Shown one piece after another: positions 30,592 through 38,297 of a DNA stretch of 43,814 bases (the stretch's first letter is position 1; every line of letters begins with the position of its first letter). Both the position numbers and the translations under genes were made by a program. Source of the DNA: DATAXV01 sp036272915 (GTDB taxonomy: Bacteria > Chloroflexota > Dormibacteria > Dormibacterales > Dormibacteraceae); contig DATAXV010000164.1 in assembly GCA_036272915.1 (NCBI GenBank), positions 1 through 43,814 of the forward strand. The letters run 5' to 3'. A model generated the notes under the pieces. The model did no database searches. It was not told where the DNA came from and saw only the letters and a list, made by a program, of their open reading frames with translations.

Positions 30592-31278
30592 ATGCGTTCC
30601 GAGGTCCTGCGCGACGGGCTGCTGGTGGCGCTGGCGATCGCCGCCGGGTCGGTGAACGCGCTCAGCTTCCTGGGCCTGGGCCAGGTCTTCACCGGGGTCA
30701 TGACCGGCAACCTGGTGCTGCTCGGGCTCGCCCTCGGCCACGGCGGGCTGGCCGGCCTGGTGCGGTGCCTGGTCGCCCTGGCCGGATACCTGGCGGGCGT
30801 CGCCCTGGCGAGCCGGGTGGTTGGCGCCGGCCCGGCTCCGGCCTCCGGCTGGAGCCGCCGCGCCGGCGCCTGCCTGGCCGTCGAGGCCGTCGGCCTGGCC
30901 GCGGTCGCCGCCGGCTGGTGCCTGAGCGGCGGGCATCCCCGGATGCTCCTCGAATATGTCCTCGTCGCCGTCTGCGCGATCAGCCTGGGCACCCAGGCGG
31001 TCGCGGTGAGGGCGCTGGCCGGGACCGGGATCTCGACCACGTACCTGACCAGCACGCTGACCGCCCTGGTGACCGGCGTCGTCAGCGGCACCATGGCCGG
31101 AGGGGTGCGGCTTCGAGTGGCGCTCCTGGTCGCGCTCACGGCGGGGGCGGCGCTGGAGGCCCTGCTCCTTCGTGTGGCGCCCCCGGTCGGGCCGCTCCTG
31201 CCGCTCCTGATGATCGTGGCGGCGCTGCTCGCCGGTGCCGCCGGCGGGGGTGCGGCACCGGTCGAGGCCACAGGTTGA
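30592..31278 (+). CDS. DUF1275 (YoaK-like) membrane protein
   Basis: 228 residues, six predicted transmembrane segments. The family signature AAGSVNALSFLGLG followed by FTGVMTGNLVLLGLALG (about 17-47) is the DUF1275/YoaK motif; a related GISTTYLTSTLTALVTG appears in the second half, suggesting an internal repeat. Function unknown, possibly a transporter. ATG at 30592 chosen; TTG at 30583 would add three residues. It lies 58 bases behind the monooxygenase, so co-expression is possible. Confidence 0.85.
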   Translation: MRSEVLRDGLLVALAIAAGSVNALSFLGLGQVFTGVMTGNLVLLGLALGHGGLAGLVRCLVALAGYLAGVALASRVVGAGPAPASGWSRRAGACLAVEAVGLAAVAAGWCLSGGHPRMLLEYVLVAVCAISLGTQAVAVRALAGTGISTTYLTSTLTALVTGVVSGTMAGGVRLRVALLVALTAGAALEALLLRVAPPVGPLLPLLMIVAALLAGAAGGGAAPVEATG

Positions 31279-31303
31279 TGGGTGGAGGGCGCCCCGCGAC
31301 CGC

Positions 31304-31309
31304 TATCAT
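31304..31309 (+). promoter_or_regulatory. -10-like TATCAT before scpA
   Basis: TATCAT ends 9 bases before the GTG at 31319, again without a Shine-Dalgarno. TTGATG (31275-31280) is upstream, but the spacer of 23 bases is long. Confidence 0.35.
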
Positions 31310-31318
31310 GATCCGCCG

Positions 31319-32083
31319 GTGACGACGGCCATGACTGACGCTACGGCGACCCCCCCGCCCACCGTCGCCCCGCTCGACCCGCGTCCCCGCATCGACGTGC
31401 GCACGCCGGTTTTCGAGGGGCCGATGGAGCTGCTCCTGGCGCTGTGCGAGCGGGAGGAGCTGGACCTCTTCGAGGTCTCGCTCTCGTCGGTGACCGACGC
31501 CTACCTGGCCGAGCTGGCGGGGATGGAGCACCGCGACCCGATGCAGATGGCCGAGTTCCTCTGGCTCGCCTCCCGGCTCCTGCTGCTCAAGTCGATCCGG
31601 CTCCTGCCCGGTGAGGAGCCCGAACCCGAGGAGGCCGAGCTGCTGGGCTGGGAGGAGGACGTCCGGCGCCGCCTTCAGGAGTACCGGCAGTACAAGGAGG
31701 TGGCGGAGGCGCTGATGGCGCGCCGCGACGAGGACCAGGAGTGCTACCCGGCGCCGGCCCGCGAGATCGCGGTCGAGGGCCAGGAGGAGGCGCTCCAGAT
31801 GGACGCCCTGGTCATCGCCTTCCAGAGCCTGCTCCAGCGGCTGCCGCCACGGCCCCTGGTCTACGTCGGCCGCTCCTGGACCATGGAGGAGAAGCTCCAC
31901 GTGCTCGAGGACCGCCTCAACCGTGGCCGGTTCGATCTGGCCGAGGTCATCCTCGACTCCGAGGACCGGCTCGAGGCGGTGGTCACCTTCGTCGCCTTCC
32001 TGGAGCTGCTCCGCCGCAACCGGGTCATCGTCCACCAGCCGACCCGCTACGGCGAGATCTGGGTCGAGGAGAGGGCGGCATGA
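31319..32083 (+). CDS. scpA: Segregation and condensation protein A
   Basis: 254 residues, kleisin subunit that bridges the SMC heads of the bacterial condensin. Seen: FEGPMELLLALCEREELDLFEVSLSSV at the N-terminus (quoted in parts: FEGPMELLLALCEREEL), the SRLLLLKSIRLLP helix, and the C-terminal winged-helix segment VVTFVAFLELLRRNRVIVHQ. The GTG at 31319 has a -10 9 bases before it; ATG at 31331 is an alternative. Overlaps scpB as ATGA. In actinobacteria a parA gene usually stands just upstream; here it is replaced by the accessory monooxygenase and DUF1275 genes. Confidence 0.94.
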   Translation: MTTAMTDATATPPPTVAPLDPRPRIDVRTPVFEGPMELLLALCEREELDLFEVSLSSVTDAYLAELAGMEHRDPMQMAEFLWLASRLLLLKSIRLLPGEEPEPEEAELLGWEEDVRRRLQEYRQYKEVAEALMARRDEDQECYPAPAREIAVEGQEEALQMDALVIAFQSLLQRLPPRPLVYVGRSWTMEEKLHVLEDRLNRGRFDLAEVILDSEDRLEAVVTFVAFLELLRRNRVIVHQPTRYGEIWVEERAA

Positions 32084-32631
32084 GCGGACCCGAGTCCCTG
32101 TGCATGGCGCTGGAGGCGATCCTCTTCAGCTCCAACCGCCCGCTCCAGGTGCGCGAGCTGCAGCGGGCCACCGACTCCGACCGGGCCGCGGTCGAGCGGG
32201 GGCTGGACGAGCTTCGCGAGGCGCTCGCCGGCCGCGCCGTGATGCTGCAGCGGCACCAGGACCTGGTCAACCTGGCGACCCGGCCCGAGCTCGCCTCCTA
32301 CGTGCGGCGGGCGCTGCGGCCCGAGGTCACCGGCCGCCTGTCGCCGGCCGCCTACGAGACCCTCGCCATCGTCGCCTACCAGCAGCCGGTGACCCGTTCC
32401 CGGATCGAGGAGATCAGAGGGGTCAACTCGGACGGGGTCATCTCCAACCTCGAGCTCCGCGACCTGGTCGCCGAGGTGGGCAGGGGGGACAGCCCCGGCC
32501 AGCCCCGCCTCTACGGGACCACCATGCGGTTCCTGCAGGTGATGGGTCTGGAGTCGCTGGAGCAGCTGCCCGCGCCACCCGGGCCGGAGGCGGACGGGGC
32601 CCAAGGTGCGACCAACCTTGCCGAGCAATAG
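32080..32631 (+). CDS. scpB: Segregation and condensation protein B
   Basis: 183 residues, two winged-helix domains that bind ScpA in the SMC complex. Signatures: LCMALEAILFSSNRPLQVREL at the start (quoted in part: ALEAILFSSNRPLQV), RLSPAAYETLAIVAYQQPVTRSRIEEIRGVNSD in the second domain (in part: ETLAIVAYQQPVTR), and LYGTTMRFLQVMGL near the end. The ATG at 32080 overlaps scpA. The C-terminal tail is short and Pro/Gly-rich. rluB begins within its last codons or just after its stop. Confidence 0.93.
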   Translation: MSGPESLCMALEAILFSSNRPLQVRELQRATDSDRAAVERGLDELREALAGRAVMLQRHQDLVNLATRPELASYVRRALRPEVTGRLSPAAYETLAIVAYQQPVTRSRIEEIRGVNSDGVISNLELRDLVAEVGRGDSPGQPRLYGTTMRFLQVMGLESLEQLPAPPGPEADGAQGATNLAEQ

Positions 32632-33376
32632 CTCGGTGGCCGACGAGCAGGTGACGCGCTTCCTGGCCAGGGCCGGGGTCAGCTCCCGCCGCGGGGCGGC
32701 GACCCTGGTCACGAGCGGCGTGGTCTGCATCAACGGCCTGCCCGCCCGGGTGGGCATGCGCGTCGACGCCGACCGCGACCAGGTCACCGTCCGCGGCACC
32801 GTGGTGCGGCCGCCGACCGGCTGCCGGTACCTCGCCCTGAACAAGCCGGTCGGGGTGATCGTGACCGCCAACGACCCCCAGCACCGGAAGACCGTCTTCG
32901 ACCTGCTCCCCGAGGAGGAGCGCTCCCGGCGCCTCTTCGCCGTTGGCCGGCTGGACCAGGATTCCAGCGGCCTGCTCCTGCTCACCGACGACGGGGAGCT
33001 CGCCTACCGGGTGACCCATCCCCGCTTCCAGGTGCCCAAGGAGTACGAGGCGGTGGTCGCGGGTGCGCTCGGCGACCGCGAGCTGCGCCGGCTCCGCAAG
33101 GGCATGGAGTTGGAGGATGGGCCGACGGCTCCGGCCGAGGTTGAGGTGCTCTCCTCCTGGCAGGACCTGTGCCGGGTCCGCATCGTCATCGCCGAGGGCC
33201 GCAAGCGGCAGGTCCGGCGTATGTTCGACGCCGTCGGCCACCCGGTGAAGCGGCTGACCCGACTCGCCGTGGGGCCGGTCCGGCTGGGCCGCCTCCGTGT
33301 TGGAGGCTACCGGCGGCTGACCGACCGCGAGCTGGCCGGCCTGGAGGTCGCGGTCGACCGGGGGAGGGAATCGTGA
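32606..33376 (+). CDS. rluB: Pseudouridine synthase RluB/RsuA family
   Basis: 256 residues (246 if GTG 32636 is used). N-terminal S4 domain VTRFLARAGVSSRRGAATLV, catalytic segment FAVGRLDQDSSGLLLLTDDGEL with the nucleophilic Asp, and RKRQVRRMFDAVGHPVKRL. These match the RluB/E/F-RsuA group that modifies 23S (position 2605 region) or 16S rRNA. Neither start has a convincing Shine-Dalgarno; GTG 32606 overlaps scpB by 26 bases, GTG 32636 avoids overlap. It shares GTGA with cmk. The scpA-scpB-rluB-cmk order is conserved in Gram-positive bacteria. Confidence 0.92.
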   Translation: MRPTLPSNSSVADEQVTRFLARAGVSSRRGAATLVTSGVVCINGLPARVGMRVDADRDQVTVRGTVVRPPTGCRYLALNKPVGVIVTANDPQHRKTVFDLLPEEERSRRLFAVGRLDQDSSGLLLLTDDGELAYRVTHPRFQVPKEYEAVVAGALGDRELRRLRKGMELEDGPTAPAEVEVLSSWQDLCRVRIVIAEGRKRQVRRMFDAVGHPVKRLTRLAVGPVRLGRLRVGGYRRLTDRELAGLEVAVDRGRES

Positions 33377-34026
33377 TCGTCGCCATCGACGGGCCGGTCG
33401 GCTCGGGCAAGTCCGCGGTCGGGCGCCGTGTCGCCCGCGCCCTCGGCCTCCGCTTCGTCGACTCGGGGATGATGTACCGGGCCATCGCCTGCCTGGTCGT
33501 CGACCGCGGGGTCGACCCCGCCGACGGCGCCGGCCTGACCCGGCTCGCCCACTCGGTCGACATCACCATCGACGGCAACAAGGTCTTCGTCGGCGACGTC
33601 GACTACACCGAACGGGTCTACGCGCCCGAGCTCTCCGAGGCCGCCTCGCGGGTGGCCAAGGTGGCCGGCGTGCGCCTGGCCCTGGTCGCCCAGCAGCGCG
33701 CGATGGGACGCGATGGCGTGGTCATGGTCGGCCGCGACATCGGCACCGTGATCTTCCCCGACACCCGGCACAAGTTCTTCCTCACCGCCAGCGTTGAGGA
33801 GCGGGCGCGCCGGCGGGCGGCGCAGATCGAGTCGAGGGGGGAGCGCGCCGATCCCGAGCAGATGCGCCGCGAGGTGCTGGAACGCGACCGCCGCGACAGC
33901 GGCCGGTCGGTGTCGCCGATGCGGCCGGCGCGGGACGCGATCGTGATCGAGACCGACGATCTGACCCTGGAGGAGGTGGTGGAGACCGTGCTCTCCAGCA
34001 TCAGCAGCGCCCAGCCGACCCACTGA
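33373..34026 (+). CDS. cmk: Cytidylate kinase
   Basis: 217 residues; phosphorylates CMP and dCMP. P-loop AIDGPVGSGKSAVGRRVA at the N-terminus, FVDSGMMYRAIA, the NMP-binding VVMVGRDIGTVIFPD and RRDSGRSVSPMRPARDA near the end are all typical. GTG at 33373 overlaps the rluB stop and is led by GGGAGGGA (33362-33369). plsC follows after 2 bases, then dinG. In actinobacteria cmk is normally followed by der (engA); that gene is absent here. Confidence 0.95.
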   Translation: MIVAIDGPVGSGKSAVGRRVARALGLRFVDSGMMYRAIACLVVDRGVDPADGAGLTRLAHSVDITIDGNKVFVGDVDYTERVYAPELSEAASRVAKVAGVRLALVAQQRAMGRDGVVMVGRDIGTVIFPDTRHKFFLTASVEERARRRAAQIESRGERADPEQMRREVLERDRRDSGRSVSPMRPARDAIVIETDDLTLEEVVETVLSSISSAQPTH

Positions 34027-34028
34027 GC

Positions 34029-34769
34029 ATGTACGCACTGCTCCGCGCCGCCTGCCGGGTCCTGGTCCGCGTCTACCTGGTCGGCATCAACAGTGTAGTC
34101 GGCAGGGAGCACCTGCCCCGCCGGGGGCCGCTCCTGATCTGCTCCAACCACCCCTCGACGGTCGACCCGGTGGTGCTGCCCGCCTTCGTGCCCCGCGGCG
34201 ACACCTGGAGCATGGCCAAGTCGGAGTGGTTCGACGGTTCCCGCCTCCTCGCCCGCGCCTTCGGCGTCTACCATGCCTTCCCCGTCGTCCGCCACTCGCC
34301 CGACCGCAGGGGTCTGCGCCGGGCCCGGGAGGTGCTCGACCAGGGAGGAGCGCTGCTGATCTATCCGGAGGGCGAGCGCTGGACCACGGTCGGCACCCGC
34401 GGGCTGCTGAAGGCGCAGGCCGGCGCCGGCTTCCTGGCCCGGCTGACCGGCGCGCCGGTGCTGCCGGTCGCGATCGTCGGCACCGACCTCTGCTTCCCGA
34501 AGGGAGCGGTCATGCCCCGCCGCCGGCGGGTCGAGCTTCGCTTCGGCCCGCCGGTGAGGGTCCGCGAGCGCCGGCCCGACGGCAGCCGGGTGGGGAACCA
34601 GGACGCGGCCGACGCGATCATGGTGGCCATCGCCCGCCTGCTGCCGCCCGATCTGCGCGGCGCCTACGGCGACGACCCGGCCCTCCAGGCCCGGGTCGAG
34701 GGCGTGCTCGAGGAGGTGCCCGCGTCGGGTTCGGCGGTGAAGCCGAGGACGGCCTCGACCAGCTCCTGA
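34029..34769 (+). CDS. plsC: 1-Acyl-glycerol-3-phosphate acyltransferase (PlsC family)
   Basis: 246 residues of the LPLAT superfamily, acting at the inner face of the membrane to acylate lysophosphatidate. Motif I is CSNHPSTVDPVVLPAF (HX4D), then motif III LLIYPEGERW (EGER-type), and a motif IV region GAPVLPVAIVGTD. The N-terminal 25 residues are hydrophobic and could anchor the protein. It follows cmk by 2 bases; cmk-plsC adjacency, sometimes fused, is common in Gram-positive bacteria. The exact acyl acceptor is not certain. Confidence 0.88.
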   Translation: MYALLRAACRVLVRVYLVGINSVVGREHLPRRGPLLICSNHPSTVDPVVLPAFVPRGDTWSMAKSEWFDGSRLLARAFGVYHAFPVVRHSPDRRGLRRAREVLDQGGALLIYPEGERWTTVGTRGLLKAQAGAGFLARLTGAPVLPVAIVGTDLCFPKGAVMPRRRRVELRFGPPVRVRERRPDGSRVGNQDAADAIMVAIARLLPPDLRGAYGDDPALQARVEGVLEEVPASGSAVKPRTASTSS

Positions 34770-34825
34770 CCGGAGCCCCGAAAGGGGCCACCACCAGGAC
34801 GTACAATCCGAGCCCAGTCCCCCAC

Positions 34826-37558
34826 ATGGAGTACGTCGCACTCGATTTCGAAACCACGGGGCTGGATCCCCAGTGGGATCGGGTGATCGAGGTCGGCGCG
34901 GTCGCCTTCACCAGCGGAGAGGTGGTCGACCGGCTCGAGGGCCTGGCCGACCCCGGCCGCTCGATCCCCGATCCAGTGGTGCGCCTGACCGGGATCGGGC
35001 GCCAGCTGGTCGCCGGGGCGCCAACCTCCGCAGAGCTCCTGCAGCGGCTGTCCGGCTTCGTCGGCGAGCGCCAGCCCGTCGCCCACGGGGCGCGCCTGGA
35101 GATCGCCTTCATGGACGCCGCCGGGATCTGGCCGGCGGGCACGCGCATGCTCGACACGCTCGACCTCTCCCGGGTGCTGCTGCCGGACGCGCCCAGCCAC
35201 AGCCTGCCCCAGCTCGCCCTGCACCTGGACCTGGACCAGCCGCGCCCGCACCGCGCCCCCGACGACGCCGACGCGACGCGCCAGCTGCTGCTGCTCCTCC
35301 GCCGGCGGGCGGCGGAGCTCCCCAACTCCCTCAAGGAGAAGATGCTGGCCCTGATCGCGCCCTACGCCTGGCCCGTCGCCGGCTTTCTGCGCGAGGCGCT
35401 GAGCGCGGGGGCGACCTCGCCCGTGGCCGAGCGCTCGCCGCTGACGTCGGTCGCCGTGATGGCGCCGGAGGACGCGCCGCGGGACGACCTGGAGACGCTG
35501 CGCGGGCTGCTCGCCCCGGACGGGCCCCTGGCCACCACCTTCCCTCAGTACGAGCAGCGCGAGGGGCAGCTCCAGATGCTGCTGGCGGTGGCCCAGATCA
35601 TCAAGCGCGGCGGCCGGCTCATGGTCGAGGCGGGCACCGGCACCGGCAAGAGCCTGGCCTACCTGATCCCGGCCGTGGCCAGGGCGGTGCGGCACGGCGA
35701 GCGGGTGGTTATCGCCACCCACACCCACACGCTGCAGGAGCAGCTGGTCGGCAAGGACATCCCCAGCCTCAGCTCCTGGCTGCCCTGGAGCTTCCGTGCC
35801 TGCCTGCTCAAGGGCAGGGCCAACTACCTCTCCCTCCGCCGGTGGCACCGGTACCTGGCCGAGCCCTGCGCCGACGAGGAGGAGCTCTGCTTCAAGCTCC
35901 AGATCCTGGTCTGGCTGGAGACGACCGAGAGCGGCGACCGCTCCGAGCTCCGCCTCCATGGCCGGGAGGAGGTCTACTGGGCGCGCATCGCCTCCGACCC
36001 GCTGGACTGCCTCGGCATCCACTGCACCAGCGAGGACTGCTTCGTCCACCGCGCCCGCGAGGCCGCCGAGGACGCGGACGTGGTCGTCATCAACCACGCC
36101 CTGCTGCTCGCCGACGCGGTCGCCGAGGGAGGCCTTCTGCCCGCCTTCGACCACCTCATCGTCGACGAGGCCCATCACCTCGAGGACGCCGCCACCCAGG
36201 GGCTGCGCACCGAGGTCGACGCGGCCGGGGTGCTGGCCCTGCTCGGCCGCCTCTCCGAGGGGGAGGGCGAGAGCGAGCAGGGCCTGCTCCTCGACCTCGG
36301 CCGCCAGGGCCGGCTCGACCGATCCAACGAGCCCCTGGAGGAGGCGCGCCAGATCCTGCCCCGGACCCGGGCGCTGCTCGCCGACCTCTTCGCCGACAGC
36401 TCCGACTGGCTGCGGGCGCAGCTGACCCGGGAGACCGAGCGCCGCGAGGAGGGCGTTCGCCTGACGCCGCGCCTCCGCGAGCAGCCGGGCTGGCCCGACC
36501 TCGCCGCCCGCGCCGCCGATGCGTGCACCTCGCTGGCCGGCCTGGAGACCATGCTCAGGCGCTCGATCAACCTCTCCCAGCAGTTCGTCGGCGGGGAGGA
36601 GCCGGACCAAAATCTGCGCGAGCTGGAGATCCTGCGCGGCCGGCTGGCCGAGGCCGAGGCCCTGCTCCGCGAGGCCTTCGCGGCGCCCGAGGAGAACCGG
36701 GTCTACTGGTTCTCGCTCTTCTCCCGGACCAACGCCCTGATCCTGCGCTCGGCCCCGGTCGAGGTCGGCGGCCTGCTCCATGACCTCGTCTTCGCGCCGC
36801 GCCACAGCGTGGTCCTGACCTCGGCCAGCCTGGCCGTCGCCGGCAGCTTCGCCTTCTTCCGCGACCGCCTCGGCGTCGGCGGCGAGGTGGAGACGCTGGT
36901 CGTTCCCTCCTCCTTCGACTACCTGCGCCAGGCGCTGGTCTGCCTGCCCATCGACGCGCCCGAGCCGCGGCAGGAGGAGTTCTCGCCCTTCGTCGCCAGC
37001 ATCACCGGCGAGATCGCGGCCACGCTGCGAGGCCGGACCATGGCCCTCTTCACCTCCCACCAGCAGCTGCGCGAGGTCTACGAGGCGCTGAAGCAGCGCG
37101 CCGACCTGGACGACGTCCTGATCCTCGGCCAGGGCATCGACGGTCCCCGCCGCCAGGTGCTGAAGACGTTCCAGGGGACGCCCCGCGCGCTCCTCCTCGG
37201 GACCTCCAGCTTCTGGGAGGGGGTCGACCTGCCCGGCGACCAGCTCTCCTGCGTGATCGTCGCCCGGCTGCCCTTCCCGGTCCCCTCGGAGCCGATCTAC
37301 GCGGCCCGGGCGGAGCGGGTGCCCGACGCCTTTGCCCAGCTCGCCCTGCCCAGCGCGGCGCTGCGCCTCAAGCAGGGCTTCGGTCGGCTGATCCGCCGCG
37401 GCACCGACCGCGGGGCGGTGGTGATCCTCGACGGCCGCATCCTGAGCAAGGATTACGGACGCACCTTCCTCGACGCCCTGCCTCGGGCCTCGCGCTTCAT
37501 CGGGCCCTCGGGCGAGATGATCGACCGGGTCCGACAGTGGCTGCCGACGCCGGATTGA
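34826..37558 (+). CDS. dinG: DinG-family helicase with N-terminal DnaQ-like exonuclease
   Basis: 910 residues. N-terminal 3'-5' exonuclease domain (about 1-170) with DFETTGLDP (motif I), HGARLEIAFMD (II) and HRAPDDADAT (III). Then an XPD/DinG helicase: Walker A MVEAGTGTGKSLAYL (about 265-279), DEAH at 447-450 in IVDEAHHLED, and motif VI GFGRLIRRGTDRG. Three Cys at 395, 400 and 405 resemble the Fe-S cluster site, but the expected first Cys after KGRANYL is Ser336; Cys348 or Cys355 might substitute. The ATG at 34826 has no Shine-Dalgarno; TACAAT (34802-34807) is a possible -10, 18 bases before it. This exonuclease-helicase fusion is typical of Gram-positive DinG. Confidence 0.92.
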   Translation: MEYVALDFETTGLDPQWDRVIEVGAVAFTSGEVVDRLEGLADPGRSIPDPVVRLTGIGRQLVAGAPTSAELLQRLSGFVGERQPVAHGARLEIAFMDAAGIWPAGTRMLDTLDLSRVLLPDAPSHSLPQLALHLDLDQPRPHRAPDDADATRQLLLLLRRRAAELPNSLKEKMLALIAPYAWPVAGFLREALSAGATSPVAERSPLTSVAVMAPEDAPRDDLETLRGLLAPDGPLATTFPQYEQREGQLQMLLAVAQIIKRGGRLMVEAGTGTGKSLAYLIPAVARAVRHGERVVIATHTHTLQEQLVGKDIPSLSSWLPWSFRACLLKGRANYLSLRRWHRYLAEPCADEEELCFKLQILVWLETTESGDRSELRLHGREEVYWARIASDPLDCLGIHCTSEDCFVHRAREAAEDADVVVINHALLLADAVAEGGLLPAFDHLIVDEAHHLEDAATQGLRTEVDAAGVLALLGRLSEGEGESEQGLLLDLGRQGRLDRSNEPLEEARQILPRTRALLADLFADSSDWLRAQLTRETERREEGVRLTPRLREQPGWPDLAARAADACTSLAGLETMLRRSINLSQQFVGGEEPDQNLRELEILRGRLAEAEALLREAFAAPEENRVYWFSLFSRTNALILRSAPVEVGGLLHDLVFAPRHSVVLTSASLAVAGSFAFFRDRLGVGGEVETLVVPSSFDYLRQALVCLPIDAPEPRQEEFSPFVASITGEIAATLRGRTMALFTSHQQLREVYEALKQRADLDDVLILGQGIDGPRRQVLKTFQGTPRALLLGTSSFWEGVDLPGDQLSCVIVARLPFPVPSEPIYAARAERVPDAFAQLALPSAALRLKQGFGRLIRRGTDRGAVVILDGRILSKDYGRTFLDALPRASRFIGPSGEMIDRVRQWLPTPD

Positions 37559-37569
37559 CGGTGTATGGG

Positions 37570-37596
37570 CGGGAGGCCCAGCTCTTGGGCCTCCCG
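37570..37596 (+). terminator. dinG terminator hairpin
   Basis: CGGGAGGCCCA (37570-37580), loop GCTCT, TGGGCCTCCCG (37586-37596): an 11-bp perfect stem starting 12 bases after the dinG stop. A C-rich rather than T-rich tail follows, as is common in very GC-rich genomes. Confidence 0.75.
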
Positions 37597-37618
37597 GCCC
37601 CTCCCCCCGGAGCGTCAG

Positions 37619-37633
37619 TTGACGATCCGTCAA
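37619..37633. promoter_or_regulatory. Palindromic operator before the TetR gene
   Basis: TTGACG-ATC-CGTCAA, a perfect 6+6 inverted repeat 15 bases before the ATG. The left arm is also a -35 match. It fits an autoregulatory TetR-family operator. Confidence 0.6.
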
Positions 37634-37648
37634 TAAGGTAGGGGTTGG

Positions 37649-38293
37649 ATGGCCCCGGAGTCAACCGACGCACCGGGTGTAGAGTGCGCACCAGTGAGTG
37701 CGAAGGCCCGTCTGAGCCCTGACGCGCGGAAGGCCCAGCTGCTCGAGCTCGGCGTCCGGATCTTCTCCGAACGACCCTACGACGAGCTCTCCATGGACCG
37801 TATCGCCGAGCTCGCCGGCGTCTCCAAGGGACTGCTCTACCACTACTTCCCGACCAAGCGGGCCTTCTACGTCGCCTCGCTGTCGGAGATCGCGGACGGG
37901 ATCGCCGAGATCATCCGCTCCGGTCCCCGCCAGCGCACCGGGCGGCATCTGCGCCTGGGCATCCTCGCCTTCCTCGGCTTCGTCCAGGACCACCGGGTGA
38001 TCTTCCAGGCGGTCCGCGGCGCCGGCATCGGTAGCGACCCCGAGGTGGCGGCGGTGGCCGACCGGGTCAGGGACGCCGCCTACGCGGTGATCATGGAGAC
38101 GGCGCCCGGACTGCCCGAGATGTCGCCCCGCCTCCGGGTTGCGATCAGGGGCTGGATCGGGCTCGTCGAGGCAGCGAGCCTGGAGTGGTCGGAGCGGCCG
38201 GGGATGGAGCGCGCCGAGCTGGTCGAGCTCCTGGTCCGGGCGCTGGCCAGCTTGGTCCAGGCCTCGCACGAGACCGCCTCGGTCGGCGCCTGA
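37649..38293 (+). CDS. TetR/AcrR-family transcriptional regulator
   Basis: 214 residues. The N-terminal HTH (about 22-75) reads ARKAQLLELGVRIFSERPYD then MDRIAELAGVSKGLLYHYFP, the TetR signature; the rest is the helical ligand/dimer domain, beginning AFYVASLSEIADGIAEII. ATG at 37649 follows GGTAGGGG; a later GTG near 37694 would remove a non-conserved 15-residue leader. A perfect palindrome just upstream suggests self-repression. It converges with the APH-like gene with a 4-base gap. Target genes are not evident: both neighbours point toward it. Confidence 0.9.
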   Translation: MAPESTDAPGVECAPVSAKARLSPDARKAQLLELGVRIFSERPYDELSMDRIAELAGVSKGLLYHYFPTKRAFYVASLSEIADGIAEIIRSGPRQRTGRHLRLGILAFLGFVQDHRVIFQAVRGAGIGSDPEVAAVADRVRDAAYAVIMETAPGLPEMSPRLRVAIRGWIGLVEAASLEWSERPGMERAELVELLVRALASLVQASHETASVGA

Positions 38294-38297
38294 CGGC

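Noticed and set aside
34664..37633. 989-residue - strand ORF opposite dinG
   Set aside because: Mirror of the dinG coding frame; no motif, and the + strand gene has full catalytic motifs.
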